Positions 12,347 through 23,125 of a stretch of DNA of 64,000 bases are shown here, piece by piece. The notes under the pieces were generated by a model that saw only the letters and a program-made list of their open reading frames with translations, did no database searches and had not been told where the DNA came from. Position 1 is the first letter of the stretch, and each line of letters starts with the position of its first letter. Location of the stretch: positions 868,001 through 932,000 of the forward strand of contig NC_089454.1 of the NCBI RefSeq assembly GCF_026210795.1. Reading direction: 5' to 3'. Both the position numbers and the translations under genes were made by a program. Source of the DNA: Rhizophagus irregularis. Lineage: Eukaryota; Glomeromycota; Glomeromycetes; Glomerales; Glomeraceae.

Positions 12347-13433
12347 CATCAGAAAATTTGTTTAGACATAATTTAGTATAATATTTTGAAGGTGGTGTAA
12401 AATTTTGAAATATTACACTAAAAACAAGATCCCAGACATTACATATATAACTCATAACTGATCTGCATGAATTTAGCACTTTTTACTCCTGCTAAAATAG
12501 ACCTAATTTGCTAAAAATCAAATTATCACATTTTAAATCTATACTAATTTGCTAAAACTCAAAATATAAGTATAACTTTTTAGCAAATTGGCCTAAATTT
12601 CAAAAAAAATCACATTTTTTGTGATTATCTCGGCATTTAGTGGTCCAATTTATGCGAACTTTTTTTTGTTTTGTAGTCCTTATCAAGCTCTACAAATTAA
12701 AAAAAAATCCGCATAAATCGGATTACTGGATGCCAAGATAATCGCAAAAAACTGAAAATAAAAAAAATGTTGTGAAACTAATCAGACGGTTTTTGGCCTG
12801 CATTATGCTTAATTTTGGCCGGAATTATACTTAATTTTGGCCAAAATATAACCCGGACCCCGAAACTAATATTTTTAAAATATTATCAATAAAAGTTAAA
12901 AAAAAGGATAAGTTAAATTCAAAAAAAAGTACCAATTTGCTCAAATATAAAATATGACTTTGTGAGTTATATATGTGATGTCCGGGATCCTCTAAAAACA
13001 TAATATTACAAAAGTTTATGCTCTTAAATTTGAATAATTATAGTAATTTAATAATATTTCACTATCTACTGATCCAATTAAGATGATCTATAGCTCATTG
13101 GAATCAGCTTATCAAGATGAATTGAATGTTAGTAAAATCGCATCTTTATGTTTGATAAATAATTTTCTATTAATTTAAAACTTTATTGCATACTATAAAG
13201 TGTTCTATCAACTGTAGAAATGCGATTTTACTACCATTCAATTCATCTTTATGAGTTGATTCCAATGAGCTATAAATTGTCTTGATTGAATTAGTAGATA
13301 GAATAAATTACTATAATTATTCAAATTTAAGAGTATAAACTTTTGTAATATTATATTTTTAGTGTAATATTTTAAAATTTTATACCACCTCTGAAATATT
13401 ACACTAAATTACGCCTAAACAAATTTTCTGATG
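12347..13433. mobile_element. Palindromic TA-type element split by a MULE MITE
   Basis: The ends begin CATCAGAAAATTTGTTTAG and finish in the inverse. Two halves with long inverted repeats are separated by the insert at 12427-12991. Removing the insert and one duplication leaves about 513 bp, in agreement with the intact sister at 16886-17399 (514 bp). TA flanks the left end, but the right flank is CA, a likely point change. The interior carries the ATTCAATTCATCTT/GAGCTATAAATTGTC module in inverted orientation. No ORF. Confidence 0.8.
12427..12991. mobile_element. 565-bp MULE-type MITE with perfect 9-bp duplication
   Basis: The ends read AGATCCCAGACATTAC and AGGATCCCGGACATCAC (inverted), both continuing into ATATATAACTCA. 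The target CTAAAAACA is duplicated exactly at 12418-12426 and 12992-13000. The intact sister of the host element (near 16955-16975) still has this target once, directly followed by TAATATTAC, which proves the insertion. The interior includes a palindromic module (about 12632-12745) with GTGATTATCTCGGCATTTAG. No coding sequence was recognised. Confidence 0.88.
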
Positions 13434-13439
13434 CATAAC

Positions 13440-14130
13440 TCAATTTCAAATAAAATTTATAGAAAAATTTGTGTTTTTTATAACATTATTAACTGTCTAA
13501 TTTCCAAAGTTTATATTTTATATTTAATAATTTTAGAGTGTAATTTCCCTATTTTAGTCAAATGAAATCACTTTTTTTATTAATTAAAAGTTATTCAATA
13601 GAGCCAAAACTACTTGTATATTAATTTTTATAAGTGTAAGTATAATACAGTCAAATCTTGATATAGCGAACCCTTGATATAATGAATTTTTCAGACAACT
13701 ATAATAAATTTCCTCTTGCTATAATGAATTAACCAATCAAATCTCTTAAAATCTTCACTATAGTTAGGGTCTGAAACCTAGGGTTCATTATAACAAGAGT
13801 TGACTGTACATATAAAGAAATCCATATTTTTTATAATGATACTAATTTTCAAAATTTTTTTTCATTTATTAATTTCAAAGCATAATTTCACTACTTTAAT
13901 CAAATAAAATCAACTTTCTAAATTAATTGAAAATTGTTCGGAAATGTCAAAACTACTTGTATGAAGAAACTTACTAACTTCAGAGTGTAATTTCACCATT
14001 TTGGTCAAATGAAATTGACTTTCTAAATTAATTAAAAATTGTTTAGCAAGGTTGAAACTACTTGTATATTAATTTTCATAGGTGTAAATATAATACATAT
14101 AGAAAAATCTACATTTTTCATAATGGTATA
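13440..14130. repeat. Degenerate repeat block with three to four units
   Basis: Units at about 13440-13640, 13810-13960 and 13975-14110, plus one beyond at 15120-15350, share GTGTAATTTCACTATTTT, GTCAAATGAAATC, TTAATTAAAAATTGTT and AAACTACTTGTAT. They vary by small indels. A TA-type MITE (13648-13806) sits inside the first unit, and the matching undisturbed site is at about 14085-14105. No ORF. Confidence 0.6.
13648..13806. mobile_element. 159-bp pogo/mariner-type MITE
   Basis: The ends read CAGTCAAATCTTGATATA and CAGTCAACTCTTGTTATA (inverted), flanked by TA (13646-13647 and 13807-13808). The neighbouring repeat unit reads AATATAATACATATAGAAA without the element, giving an empty site. The same CAGTCAA-type ends are seen on the larger element at 25945-26905. 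Confidence 0.82.
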
Positions 14131-14362
14131 GTGCATATCACTTTATTTTATAATGATCATTACTAAATTAGGATTTATTACTTCTAAATAAGGTAATAGT
14201 CTAACTTTATTTAGTAATTAAAATTTTGATCATAATTTATTATAACAAATAAATCAATATAATTAGTTATAATCAATATCACATAGAATAATTCTGAAAT
14301 TTTCTTATTTATATATAAGTTAATATAAAAATATATAAAAATATGCTAACTTTAAACTTTAA

Positions 14363-15073
14363 TTGCCGATCTGCATGTGATCAATAGAATTTACATAGTA
14401 AAATGCGGCATTGTGTTAATTAATAAAAAAAATGCCATTTGAAATCTCTGTTTCCCCAAGAAACAACAATGTCAAATACATACATAACTCCCAAAAAACT
14501 TGTTGCAACTGGCGCTATTATATCAGAACTTCATTATTATGTCCATATTTATATGACTTGTTTATTATTTTTTTAAAAAAAATTCAAGATAACTATTCCT
14601 ATTTTGAGATTACGCTAAAACTTAATAAAAGTCCTTTTATTATTCATATATTTCATTATATTCATATTTTTACAAACTGGATATATTTGTAAAAGAAAAA
14701 GAGATATAAAAGTGCGTAGTGTTATTAAAAATGTAATAGTTGACAGAAATAATAATCAAAAAAAGTTTTATAAGCATCAAAGAAAAGTTAAAGAGCTAGA
14801 AATCGTTTATACCATAGAAGTAAAATACTAGTAAATACTATGAAATCTCCATTTTCCACATATAAAACTTTATAAACTGCAAAGAAAAAAAACTTTTTAT
14901 AAAAAATTTTTTTTCTAAGATCTTAAACGTATATTGCAGGTGTTAAATTATGTAATTGTATAACAATATGGTTGCATTTTATTTGATATAAAAACATGAT
15001 CGACATGGCTTATATATAAATGTTGCGCCGCATTTTATTATATAAATTCTATCGATCACATGCGGATCGGCAA
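14363..15073. mobile_element. 711-bp element with TTAA target duplication
   Basis: The inverted repeats run about 53 bp, starting TTGCCGATCTGCATGTGAT on the left and TTGCCGATCCGCATGTGAT on the right (inverted). TTAA flanks both ends exactly (14359-14362 and 15074-15077). TTAA is the target of piggyBac- and Kolobok-like transposases, so this is probably a non-autonomous member of one of these. An 86-residue open frame at 14432-14692 has no recognisable motif and ordinary AT-rich composition, so I do not call it a gene. Confidence 0.75.
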
Positions 15074-15419
15074 TTAATAACTTTTGAAATATGTTAAATA
15101 AAGGAAAAGTAATCTGATAATTTGAAAGAGAAGAACTCAAAGTGTAATTTTATCAGTTTACATTTTTAATTATCATATAATTTTAACAAGTAGTTAGCTT
15201 TTTAAAATCACTAATTTTATTTGATGAATATAGATATTATGCACCATATTAACTTTCAAATTTTTTTTTTATTTACTAACTTTAAAGTATAATTTCACTA
15301 TTTTAGTCAAATGAAATTAATTTCCTTTATTAATTAAAAGTTGTTTAGCAGTATAAAAGAACCCTGGATATCATATATATAACTCATAACTGATCAACAT
15401 GAATTTAGTACTTTTTGTT

Positions 15420-15725
15420 AGAACCCCGAATAATACTAATATAACTCACAAGTAAACTTTAAGTACTGAAGTAAAAATACATTTTATGACATAACTCTAT
15501 CAATATTGAAGCTAGGAATTCGATTTTACTATTATTAGAATCCTCTCATTGAGATGAATCTAATGATATAAATTTATTAAAATTGAATTACTGGTTGTGC
15601 TAAAAATAGAGGTATGGAGGATAACGAAATTTTGAAAACACCCCTATAATACACAACTTTTGAAAAATTTTAATATAAACTCTATATAAACTCAAATGTG
15701 AGTTGTATCAGTATTGTTCAAGTCC
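15420..15725. mobile_element. MULE-type MITE, about 306 bp
   Basis: Left end AGAACCCCGAATAATACTAA, right end the inverse of GGACTTGAACAATACTGATA; both run into an ACTCACA word. The flanks CTTTTTGTT and TTTTTTGCT agree at 7 of 9 positions, and the host MITE reads ACTTTTTACTCCTG without the insert in its other copy. It is related to the elements at 7443 and 30070. The interior contains a weak copy of the GAGATGAATCTAATGA module. Confidence 0.65.
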
Positions 15726-16181
15726 TTTTTTGCTCCTGTTAAAATAGACCTAATTTGCTAAAAATCAAATTATCATATTTTAAATTTATACTAATTTGCT
15801 AAAATTCAAAATATAAGTTATAGTAAAATTCTAAATAATATAGGTTTAAATTTGCTTAATAAAATATAATTTCAAATTATTTGTAGATCAGTAAATTTAA
15901 TTATCAATTTACTAAAATTAACAATTTTTTTTTTTATTATCAATAAAAAAATAAATAATTAATATAAATTAAATTGTTAATTTTTATAATTTATAATTAA
16001 AAATATATAGATTAGGCCACTTCAATTTAATAGTTTGTTTAATGTACTCCACCCACCTTATTTTTGAAAAATTTTTAAAAATAAACAAACATATGTTATA
16101 TCACATGACTTATAATAACATCACTAATCTGTATAATATTTAAAAAAATTTCATTCCAGTGCATTTGAATCTACCCATATG

Positions 16182-17618
16182 GGTTAATTTGTCTACCTTT
16201 AATTAAAATATTAATTTTATTACATTTTTATTATATAAAATACTATATAATATACAGTAAATTGGGAATGAGTATTAAAAAATTTTTATTTAATGTTATT
16301 ATACTATAATTTGGTAAAACTTTCTTTTAAATTAATATAATTCTTAGCACTTACTAGTATATATGTAAAAAATTTATATCTCAACTTAAAACGTAAATAT
16401 CTCCAGATCCAGTGATCCAATCGGCAAGCTCTTTTTTCGTTTATATAGACCAGATCAAGGACTTCCCAAAGAGCCTAAATTTATACAAAATAGATCAGTG
16501 GATCCCAAGATATTTGCATTTAAGCATGTTAAAAAGTTTGTACCTCAACTTTAAACGTAAATATCTCCAGATCTAATGATTCAATCAGCGAGCTCTTTTT
16601 TCGCCTATAAAATCCAGAATAAGGGCTTTCCAACAAGCCTAAAATTATAGAAAACGGATTAGTGAATCTTGATATATTTGCATTTAAAGATGGTAATACA
16701 AACTCTGACATAAAATAATTATTTTTATTGTTTGAAAATATCTATTATAATACTATCTTTTATATGATATTTTTATTATACTTTTATAAACATTTATAGC
16801 TACTAAGGCTATATAAATTTTTATTTTACTTTATATTTTATTAAAATATACTTACTTTTTAATAATATATGTTAAAAATTCCATACATCAGGAAATTTGT
16901 TTAGGCATAATTTAGTGTAATATTTCAGAGGTGATGTAAAATTTTGAAATATTACACTAAAAACATAATATTACAAAAGTTTATGCTCTTAAATTTGAAT
17001 AATTATAGTAATTTAATAATATTTCACTATCTAATGATCCAATCAAAACGATCTATAGCTCATTGGAATCAGCTCATCAAGACGAATCGAATGGTAGTAA
17101 AATCATATCTCTATGTTCGATAGATGACCTTCTATTAATTTAAAACTTTATTGCATACTATAGAGCGTTCTATTAACTGTAGAAATGCGATTTTACTACC
17201 ATTCAATTCGTCTTGATGAGCTGATTCCAATGAGCTATAGATCGTCTTGATTGGATCAGTAGATAGAATAAATCACTATAATTATTCAAATTTAAGAGCG
17301 TAAACTTTTGTAATATTACATTTTTAGTGTAATATTTCGAAATTTTACACCACCTTTGAAATATTACACTAAATTATGCCTAAACAAATTTCCTGATGTA
17401 TATATGAGAAATGGGTTTTTTATTAGTGAAATGGGTTTTTTTACAGCTTTTTTACATTTAATAATTTAAGTTTCGCAAATGTAAATTTTTGTTCAACTTA
17501 TTATTTAGTCAAATGATCATCAATCAGATGATTTTTTGGTATTACAAAATAATTTTGTATAACAAAAATTGTGAAAATCAATCAAAACTTTTTTTAATGC
17601 TGAGTAAACAAATCAGTC
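16182..17618 (+). mobile_element. CATATG-targeting MITE, copy 1
   Basis: This family has ends GGCTGATTTGTYTAC (here GGTTAATTTGTCTACC and, inverted, GACTGATTTGTTTACT). CATATG is duplicated exactly on both sides (16176-16181 and 17619-17624). Two palindromic modules lie at about 16383-16514 and 16548-16688, each starting AAATATCTCCAGATC and ending in the inverse of AAATATCTTGGGATCC. A TA-type element is inserted at 16886-17399. Other copies lie at 25277-27145, 27715-28632 (inverted) and, as a fragment, about 31190-31313. No ORF. The superfamily is unclear; a 6-bp palindromic target is unusual. Confidence 0.75.
16886..17399. mobile_element. 514-bp TA-type palindromic element, intact
   Basis: The ends CATCAGGAAATTTGTTTAG are inverted. 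The two arms stay complementary for well over 150 bp each, so the single strand could fold almost completely. TA flanks it (16884-16885 and 17400-17401). The two other copies of the host MITE (near 26937 and 27935) read straight through AAATTCCATATATATGAG, giving empty sites. Inside are two inverted modules with CGTCTTGATGAGCTGATTCC. Confidence 0.85.
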
Positions 17619-18219
17619 CATATGCAAAGAAAATATTTCTAGTGGTATAATTAATAAAAGTAATATATGTAAACTTATTAATTGCATTATCTATAATAAA
17701 TTAAGATGTATTTTTAGTAAAAATGCATTGAATAATAAAGAAAAAACTATATTCATTTTTTAAATGTTTACTTAATTTGATTCCCTTTCTCCTATCAATT
17801 TTTATATAAAGTTAGAATATTAAACAAACTATTAAACTAGAGCGGCCTTATAGATAAAATAATAATGAGGGTCTTCACAAAATTCGTGATTGAGATTATG
17901 ATTGAGATTATGATTGAGATTAGAGGTTAATCTGGTTTCACAAAAAACATGATTGAGATTAAGCTTAATCTCAAGCTGATCGTGATTGAAATTTTATATG
18001 AAATTTCAATCTTACTCATCAAGTAAGATTAGAATAAAATTAGCATTCTTGGCAAATTTTCTTGAATTTTTTTTTTCAATTTAAAAAATGTATGCATATT
18101 TTTTATTTAAATACTTTTTGAATGTGAAACTATCGCAAAACGCGAACTTTTTTTTGTCATTTTCCTTAAACCATTTTCTTTTAAACACTAAAAGTTTGTG
18201 ATCTTTTTAATAAAAAAAA

Positions 18220-19463
18220 ATGGAATCTACCCACGAAAATAAAAAAGATAAAAATACTGAAAAACCTATTAAAACTTCAAGAGTCAGATGGACTGAACCT
18301 GCTATTAAAGCTTTATTGTCTTTTCTTCTTGAACATAAAGAAAAGCTTGAAGATTTAAAGTATAAACGTGATGCTACATCTAATCCAAAGAGTGTTCAAT
18401 TGTGGAAAGATGCTGAAGCTTTTTTTTTGACTTTTGAATTTGAACAATTTTATAGTGTTGTTCAAATTGCTAACAAGTGGAAGAATTTAGTAGATAATTA
18501 TAAGGTTTTTATTTAAAATTAAATTTTCTTTACTTATTATTTAAATTTATTAATAAATTTTTTTTTATTTAAGTCGCAACTTGCAGCTTCAAAAAAAAGT
18601 GGTAGACCTCTCATTGTTATTCAATATAAAGAAGAGATTGAGGCAATTTTGAATAAGGATAGGCCTACATTAAATCCAAAATCTTGTATTGATTCTTCCA
18701 TACCCTTACCAAGAATAAAAAATTTTGATCTTGCGCAAGAAGATTTTAAAGATAATAACAAGACAGAAATTACATATGAATTTCCTAAAATTGGTAGAAA
18801 ATATACAAATAAATGTGAAAATAAAAAAGTTGATGTTAATGTAGATAATCAAAGCAGAAAAAAATCCAAAAATCATGGAACTATTTTGGAAAATACTATT
18901 CAAAAGTGGATGGAGTAACAAGAAATTAGGCAAATAGAATTTGACAAAAGAAGAAAAGAAAAAGAAAAAAGAGATCAAAGGGAAAGGTCAGAATTGCTTA
19001 CAATGAAACATCAGATATGATGTTATTTGGTTTATTAAATAATATTACAGAATGTTTGAGTTCTTCTCAAGAAAATTCAAATAATCAATCAGAAAAAAAT
19101 TTACAAGGTATTTTTTATTAATTCCAATGGTAATATTAAGTTTATTTATATGTCACGTTCAAATTCAAATGTTTGTGTTACGTTCAAAACTTGATTTTTG
19201 CATCACATTTAAATTTTGATTTTTGTGTCATGTACAAATTCAAATTTTTATTTTATGATCAAAATCTGATTTTTTATATTAAATTCAATTCTAATTTTAA
19301 TTTAATTAATTTAATTTTAATTCAATTTATAGATGATTTACCTCAATTTTCTTCAAATTTCATGTACTTGCAAAGAAATTTACAAACATTTTTACCATCT
19401 TTTGTACAATTGGATGATTCTGAATATAAAAGTGATAGAAATGATAGCTCATGCACCCAATAA
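18220..19463 (+). pseudogene. Harbinger Myb/SANT-like DNA-binding protein, broken
   Basis: Harbinger transposons encode a Myb-like partner that brings the nuclease to the ends; this is that partner. Exon 1 (18220-18504) reads MESTHENKKDKNTEKPIKTS and then RWTEPAIKALLSFLLEHKE, with a second Trp in LWKDAEAF and a third in ANKWKNLVDNYK, the trihelix/Myb pattern. Intron 18505-18573 (GT...AAG) leads to exon 2 with KKSGRPLIVIQYKEEIEAIL. An in-frame stop lies at 18916-18918, yet the frame goes on through a charged helix (EIRQIEFDKRRKEKEKRDQR). A shift follows near 19010, before SDMMLFGLLNNITECL. Intron 19108-19332 joins exon 3 (19333-19463), ending LDDSEYKSDRNDSSCTQ. One stop and one shift make it a pseudogene. 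The splice sites are my reading. Confidence 0.75.
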
Positions 19464-19553
19464 TAAATAATGTAATTCTTTTAAATGTTTTATGAAATAA
19501 ATTGGAAAATATATGATGTTTGTAACAATTTTTTTAATTCATTGATTTATTAC

Positions 19554-20798
19554 TTAATTATCATTTGTATTTAAATATCTCCTCTGATGATTATTCCATA
19601 ATGAATCACATATTGCATTTCTTATAGTATTACCTTCTGATGTTTCATTAACATTTGTTTCACTATTTACATCAGTTCCTGTATCATGATATTGTTCTTC
19701 TGGTGGTAAAAAATTGCGTCTTTCTTCACAAATATTATGGAGTATACAACAAGTAGTTATGATATGTGGTATTATTTCAAATGAAACTTCTAAACTATGA
19801 AGAAGACATCTCCATCTACCCTTTAATAAACCAAAAGCTTGTTTTACTTTGATTCTTGTTTGTAAATGTTTACGATTGAAATATGTTTATTTTTGAATTA
19901 ATCCTCTACCTATATCTATTAACCAACTAAGATTCGGATATCCTCCATCACCTAATATGTATTTATTATTAAAAGTTGTTACTAAATTATTAAACTTATT
20001 ATATAGATTAGAATTTACTAAAATTCTACTATTATGTGTAGAACCTGGCCAACCAACACATATATCTAAAAAACTTTTTTTATGGTTAACTACTGCTTGT
20101 AAAACAATTGAATAAAATCCTTTTCTATTAAAATAATCTACAGGAAATAGATGAAGTGCTTTAATTGGTATATGACTACCATCAATAGCTCCAATAACAT
20201 TAGGAATTCTTCCAGTACCTTTGAATCCATTTGTAATTTCATTAATTTCTGATTCTGTATTTGGAAAAACAATTTTTTCCACTAGAAATTTTGTAACTAT
20301 TACATTAATAAAATCTCTTAATGCATAACTAAAAGTTGATTCTCCTATTCCAAACCTATTACCTATAGACCTAAAACATTCTTCAGTAGCAAGAAACCAT
20401 AATGACGCACCAACCTTTGCTTCCCATGCAAGTCCAACTATACCAGGTCCTGTAATTTCTCTTCTTAAATGTGGTATTATTTTACAACATAACCATTCAA
20501 ATGTAGACCTGGTTAACCTAAAATGTTTTTTAAATTCAAAATCTTGCATATTTAAACATATTTTATTAAACCAATACTGAGATATTAATCTATTTAATCT
20601 TCTTAAATTGATGCACTCATTAATTTCTATTCTATTAAGTTGTAAATATAGCAAGTTTAAAGGTAAAATGTTAAAATTTTCTTCCTCTTCTTCTTGTTCA
20701 GTTTGATAAGTAGCAATTAAATTTTCTTCAAATTCATTATATTTAATAAGTATAATAATTATTAATATACAAATTGAAATTTGGAATTCCCTGTTCAT
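19554..20798 (-). pseudogene. HARBI1-like Harbinger nuclease, catalytic residues lost
   Basis: The frame from the ATG at 20798 to the TAA at 19554-19556 is 415 codons with one internal stop at 19887-19889. It carries the DDE_Tnp_4 layout: an N-terminal helix region (FRLTRSTFEWLCCKIIPHL), VGASLWFLATEECFRSIGNR, then VIGAIDGSHIPIKA with the first Asp, YFNRKGFYSIVLQAVV, and GWPGSTHNSRILVNS. In the last block the usual second Asp (HDSR) is Asn. LGDGGYPNLSWL follows. After the stop, YFNRKHLQTRIKVKQAFG has Lys where the third acidic residue (VERAFG) is expected. CCILHNICEE then matches the family's C-terminal block. So two of three catalytic residues are changed and the frame is interrupted. Both changes fit G-to-A transitions in the coding strand. 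Confidence 0.88.
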
Positions 20799-21220
20799 TA
20801 CTGAGAAAATAATATGTAATTATAAAAATTTATGTAAAATTTTAAAAGAAAGTACGAAAAAAAAATTTTTTTAAAGCATAACGGTAAATCATTAATCTAA
20901 TGTAACACAAAAATTTGTGAATCAAGATTGAAACATTAATCTCAATTTCAAGCTGATCTCAATCCCAATCTCAATCCCAATCTCAATCACGGGTTTTGTG
21001 AAAACCCCCAATAATAAATTAAATATAAATAATTATTAAAAAATAAAATGTTGTGAAACTAATCAAACAGGGTTTGGCCTGCATTATACTTAATTTTGGC
21101 TTAATTTTGGCCAAAATAATATAACCTAAACCCTGAAACTAATATTTTAAAAAAAAGTACCAATTTGCTCAAATATAAATATAACTTTGTAAAATCAACA
21201 CAATTTGCTAAAATTCATAA

Positions 21221-21649
21221 GGGTATTGCTAAATATCATTAGCGGTGATCATCACCACACCACTTAATTCTGGCCGAAAATTATAATTTTGCGAGCTTAA
21301 AAATACATCATAAATTTTTTTTCAAAAATTTCAATTTAAATAATAAATGTGTAAAACAAACCTGAGTAGATACTAATCACACTAAAATTTTGAAAATTCG
21401 ACTAAAAAAATTTTTTTTTAAAACAAAAAATTGTATTTTGCTTATAAAATCAATTTTTCCTATTTTTCTCAAAAACTATTTAAACAACAGCCTTTATAGT
21501 CTAAGGCAAACTTGTTTTACCCATAAATTTACATATAATAATAATATTTATATTATAATTAGAATAATATCTCAGTCAAAAATTTTTGAAAATTCAAAAA
21601 ATATTTTACATGTGATAATGATCACTACTGGTGATATTTAGCAATATCC
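21221..21649. mobile_element. 429-bp MULE-type MITE with perfect 9-bp duplication
   Basis: The ends read GGGTATTGCTAAATATCATT and GGATATTGCTAAATATCACC (inverted). AATTCATAA is repeated exactly on both sides (21212-21220 and 21650-21658). Inside the right arm is TGATCACTACTGGTGATA, inverse to the left arm. The 83-residue open frame inside (21390-21641) has no motif and follows the A/T bias. Confidence 0.85.
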
Positions 21650-22247
21650 AATTCATAATTATAACTATTAATTAATTTTCAATTAATTTGCTCTATTTAA
21701 AATTATAAGTTTAACCTAATTTTGATTGAATTTGCTAAAATTCAAATGTGAGTTATATATGTGATGTTTAAAGTCCTAATATAAAATCTACTTAATATTT
21801 ATAAGATTTATCACATTTTTTATAATAATACTAATTTATAAATTATTGTATAATATATTATTATTACAATCAGTTTGCTTTATAATGAATTTTGATTTAA
21901 TGAATTTTTCAATATAGTAGATCTTTAACATGATATTAATTTTAACATATAAAAAAAATCTTCTTATATCAAATTTTACTAATTAAATATTATATACTAT
22001 TTAATGAAGTAAATATACAAACAACATATATAAAGTAATTTTTTTTATAACGAATTTTTTTACAACAAATTTTATTTTAATATAATAAATATATTTGTGA
22101 TATAAAATTTTACCATAAAAGACAATTTACATTAGATTTTCTTCAAATGTAGTAATCTTACACTTTTATATAAACAAAGATGTTCATGTTTCATGTCTTA
22201 TATGTCTTTTATTATAAAATGGCAAAGGTAAATACAAAACAACCTAA

Positions 22248-23108
22248 GGGGTATGCCAGAAATCAGCTGATTTGAAAGGAGGTGGTGGAGTTAAGCTTTA
22301 GATCAGGTCTATATATATCACGTAATATTTATATATCTAAATATAAATATAAGTAATTTAATTATTTTTATATAATTATTATAATGCAATTATCTTGACT
22401 TCTAGTGATCCAATTTTAATAACCTTTTTTTTTTAATTTATAGCACTCATTTAGTTTTATAAATTTAGCTTTATAAAACAAAAAAAAAGTTTGTTCAAAT
22501 TAAATCACTAGAAGCTAAGATAATTATATAATATTAATTATTATATATAATATTTAATATTTAATAGTAATAATTTTTTTAGCCAATCAGATTTCAATCA
22601 GGTAGGAATGGAGTTAAAAGGACCGGGAAAACTTATAATAAAAGTCACCGGACAATAGTAAAATGATGGTTTTGCCCAAATTAATAAAAATTTTTCTTAA
22701 GTAATTAAACTAAAAATCTAACAAATCATACAGAAATGTCTGAAAAATAAAATGAATCATAAATTATTCTTTTAATATCAATATTAACTGAGATCATTAA
22801 ATTTTCTGAAAAAAAATTTATAATAACGCGAACCACTTTTTAAAAAATTTACTAATTATGCGAACCACCTTTTTGTGTTATACAGAATATATAAAAATCT
22901 AAATTGAGTGTATAAATTATGCATTTAACTCTAAACTTAAACAGATAAGTTTAATCCACATATTTTGGCTTCATTAAAAATTGTATATATAAAAAATTCA
23001 ATGGATTTTACTAGTGTGCCGGGTACTCAGTGACCTCCATTATAGGTTTTCCTGGTCCTGGGTTAAGGCTACTAATTGAGAGAAATCAGCTGATTTCTGG
23101 TATATCCC
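22248..23108. mobile_element. PIF/Harbinger-type MITE, TAA target duplication, second copy
   Basis: The ends read GGGGTATGCCAGAAATCAGC and GGGATATACCAGAAATCAGC (inverted), with TAA on both sides (22245-22247 and 23109-23111). It has one palindromic module (about 22393-22530), against three in the copy at 6502-7916. It carries the same type of nested MULE insert at the matching place (22619-23058), after the shared word AGCCAATCAGATTTCAATCA. No ORF. Confidence 0.78.
22619..23058. mobile_element. MULE-type MITE nested in the second Harbinger MITE
   Basis: The left end AGGACCGGGAAAACTTATAA faces the inverse of GGACCAGGAAAACCTATAAT. Flanks GGAGTTAAA and TGGGTTAAG agree at 6 of 9 positions. It is related in ends and position to 7443-7869, but the interiors have drifted strongly. 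AAGTCACCGGAC-like and inverse GAGGTCACTGAG words continue the arms inward. Confidence 0.6.
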
Positions 23109-23125
23109 TAATAAAGTTTCTAGAA

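Larger units (their letters stand above)
16013..17848. mobile_element. Outer inverted-repeat element enclosing the CATATG-type element
   Basis: The inverted repeats of about 35-40 bp start TAGGCCACTTCAATTTAATA on the left and AAGGCCGCTCTAGTTTAATA on the right (inverted), and both continue GTTTGTTTAAT. The flanking TATAGAT is repeated exactly on both sides (16006-16012 and 17849-17855). A 7- to 9-bp duplication suggests hAT or MULE. Nearly all of the interior is the nested element at 16182-17618, so little original sequence is left. Confidence 0.6.
17867..21009. mobile_element. PIF/Harbinger element with both gene remnants
   Basis: This element spans 3143 bp. Inverted ends read GAGGGTCTTCACAAAATTCG and GGGGGTTTTCACAAAACCCG, both followed by TGATTGAGATT. 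The subterminal GATTGAGATTATGATTGA-like repeats are arranged inward from both ends. AATAAT flanks both sides (17861-17866 and 21010-21015), compatible with a 3-bp AAT duplication. It carries a Myb/SANT-like gene (+) and a HARBI1-like nuclease gene (-), converging at their 3' ends. Both genes are broken, so the copy cannot transpose itself. Confidence 0.85.
15358..21776. mobile_element. MULE-type MITE split by at least six nested insertions
   Basis: The left end AGAACCCTGGATATCATATA and the right end (inverse of GGACTTTAAACATCACATAT) match the two ends of the intact MITE at 12427-12991, and both continue into TATATAACTCA. Internal pieces at 15726-15840 and 21036-21220 also match that copy in order. 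Flanks are CAGTATAAA (15349-15357) and TAATATAAA (21777-21785), 7 of 9 matching. Between the ends sit inserts at 15420-15725, 16013-17848 (with two further layers), 17867-21009 and 21221-21649. Removing them leaves roughly 0.7 kb. Confidence 0.65.

Noticed and set aside
18706-18978. Minus-strand open frame of 90 codons
   Set aside because: It is antisense to the Lys/Asn-rich second exon of the Harbinger Myb-like gene and consists of Phe/Ile.
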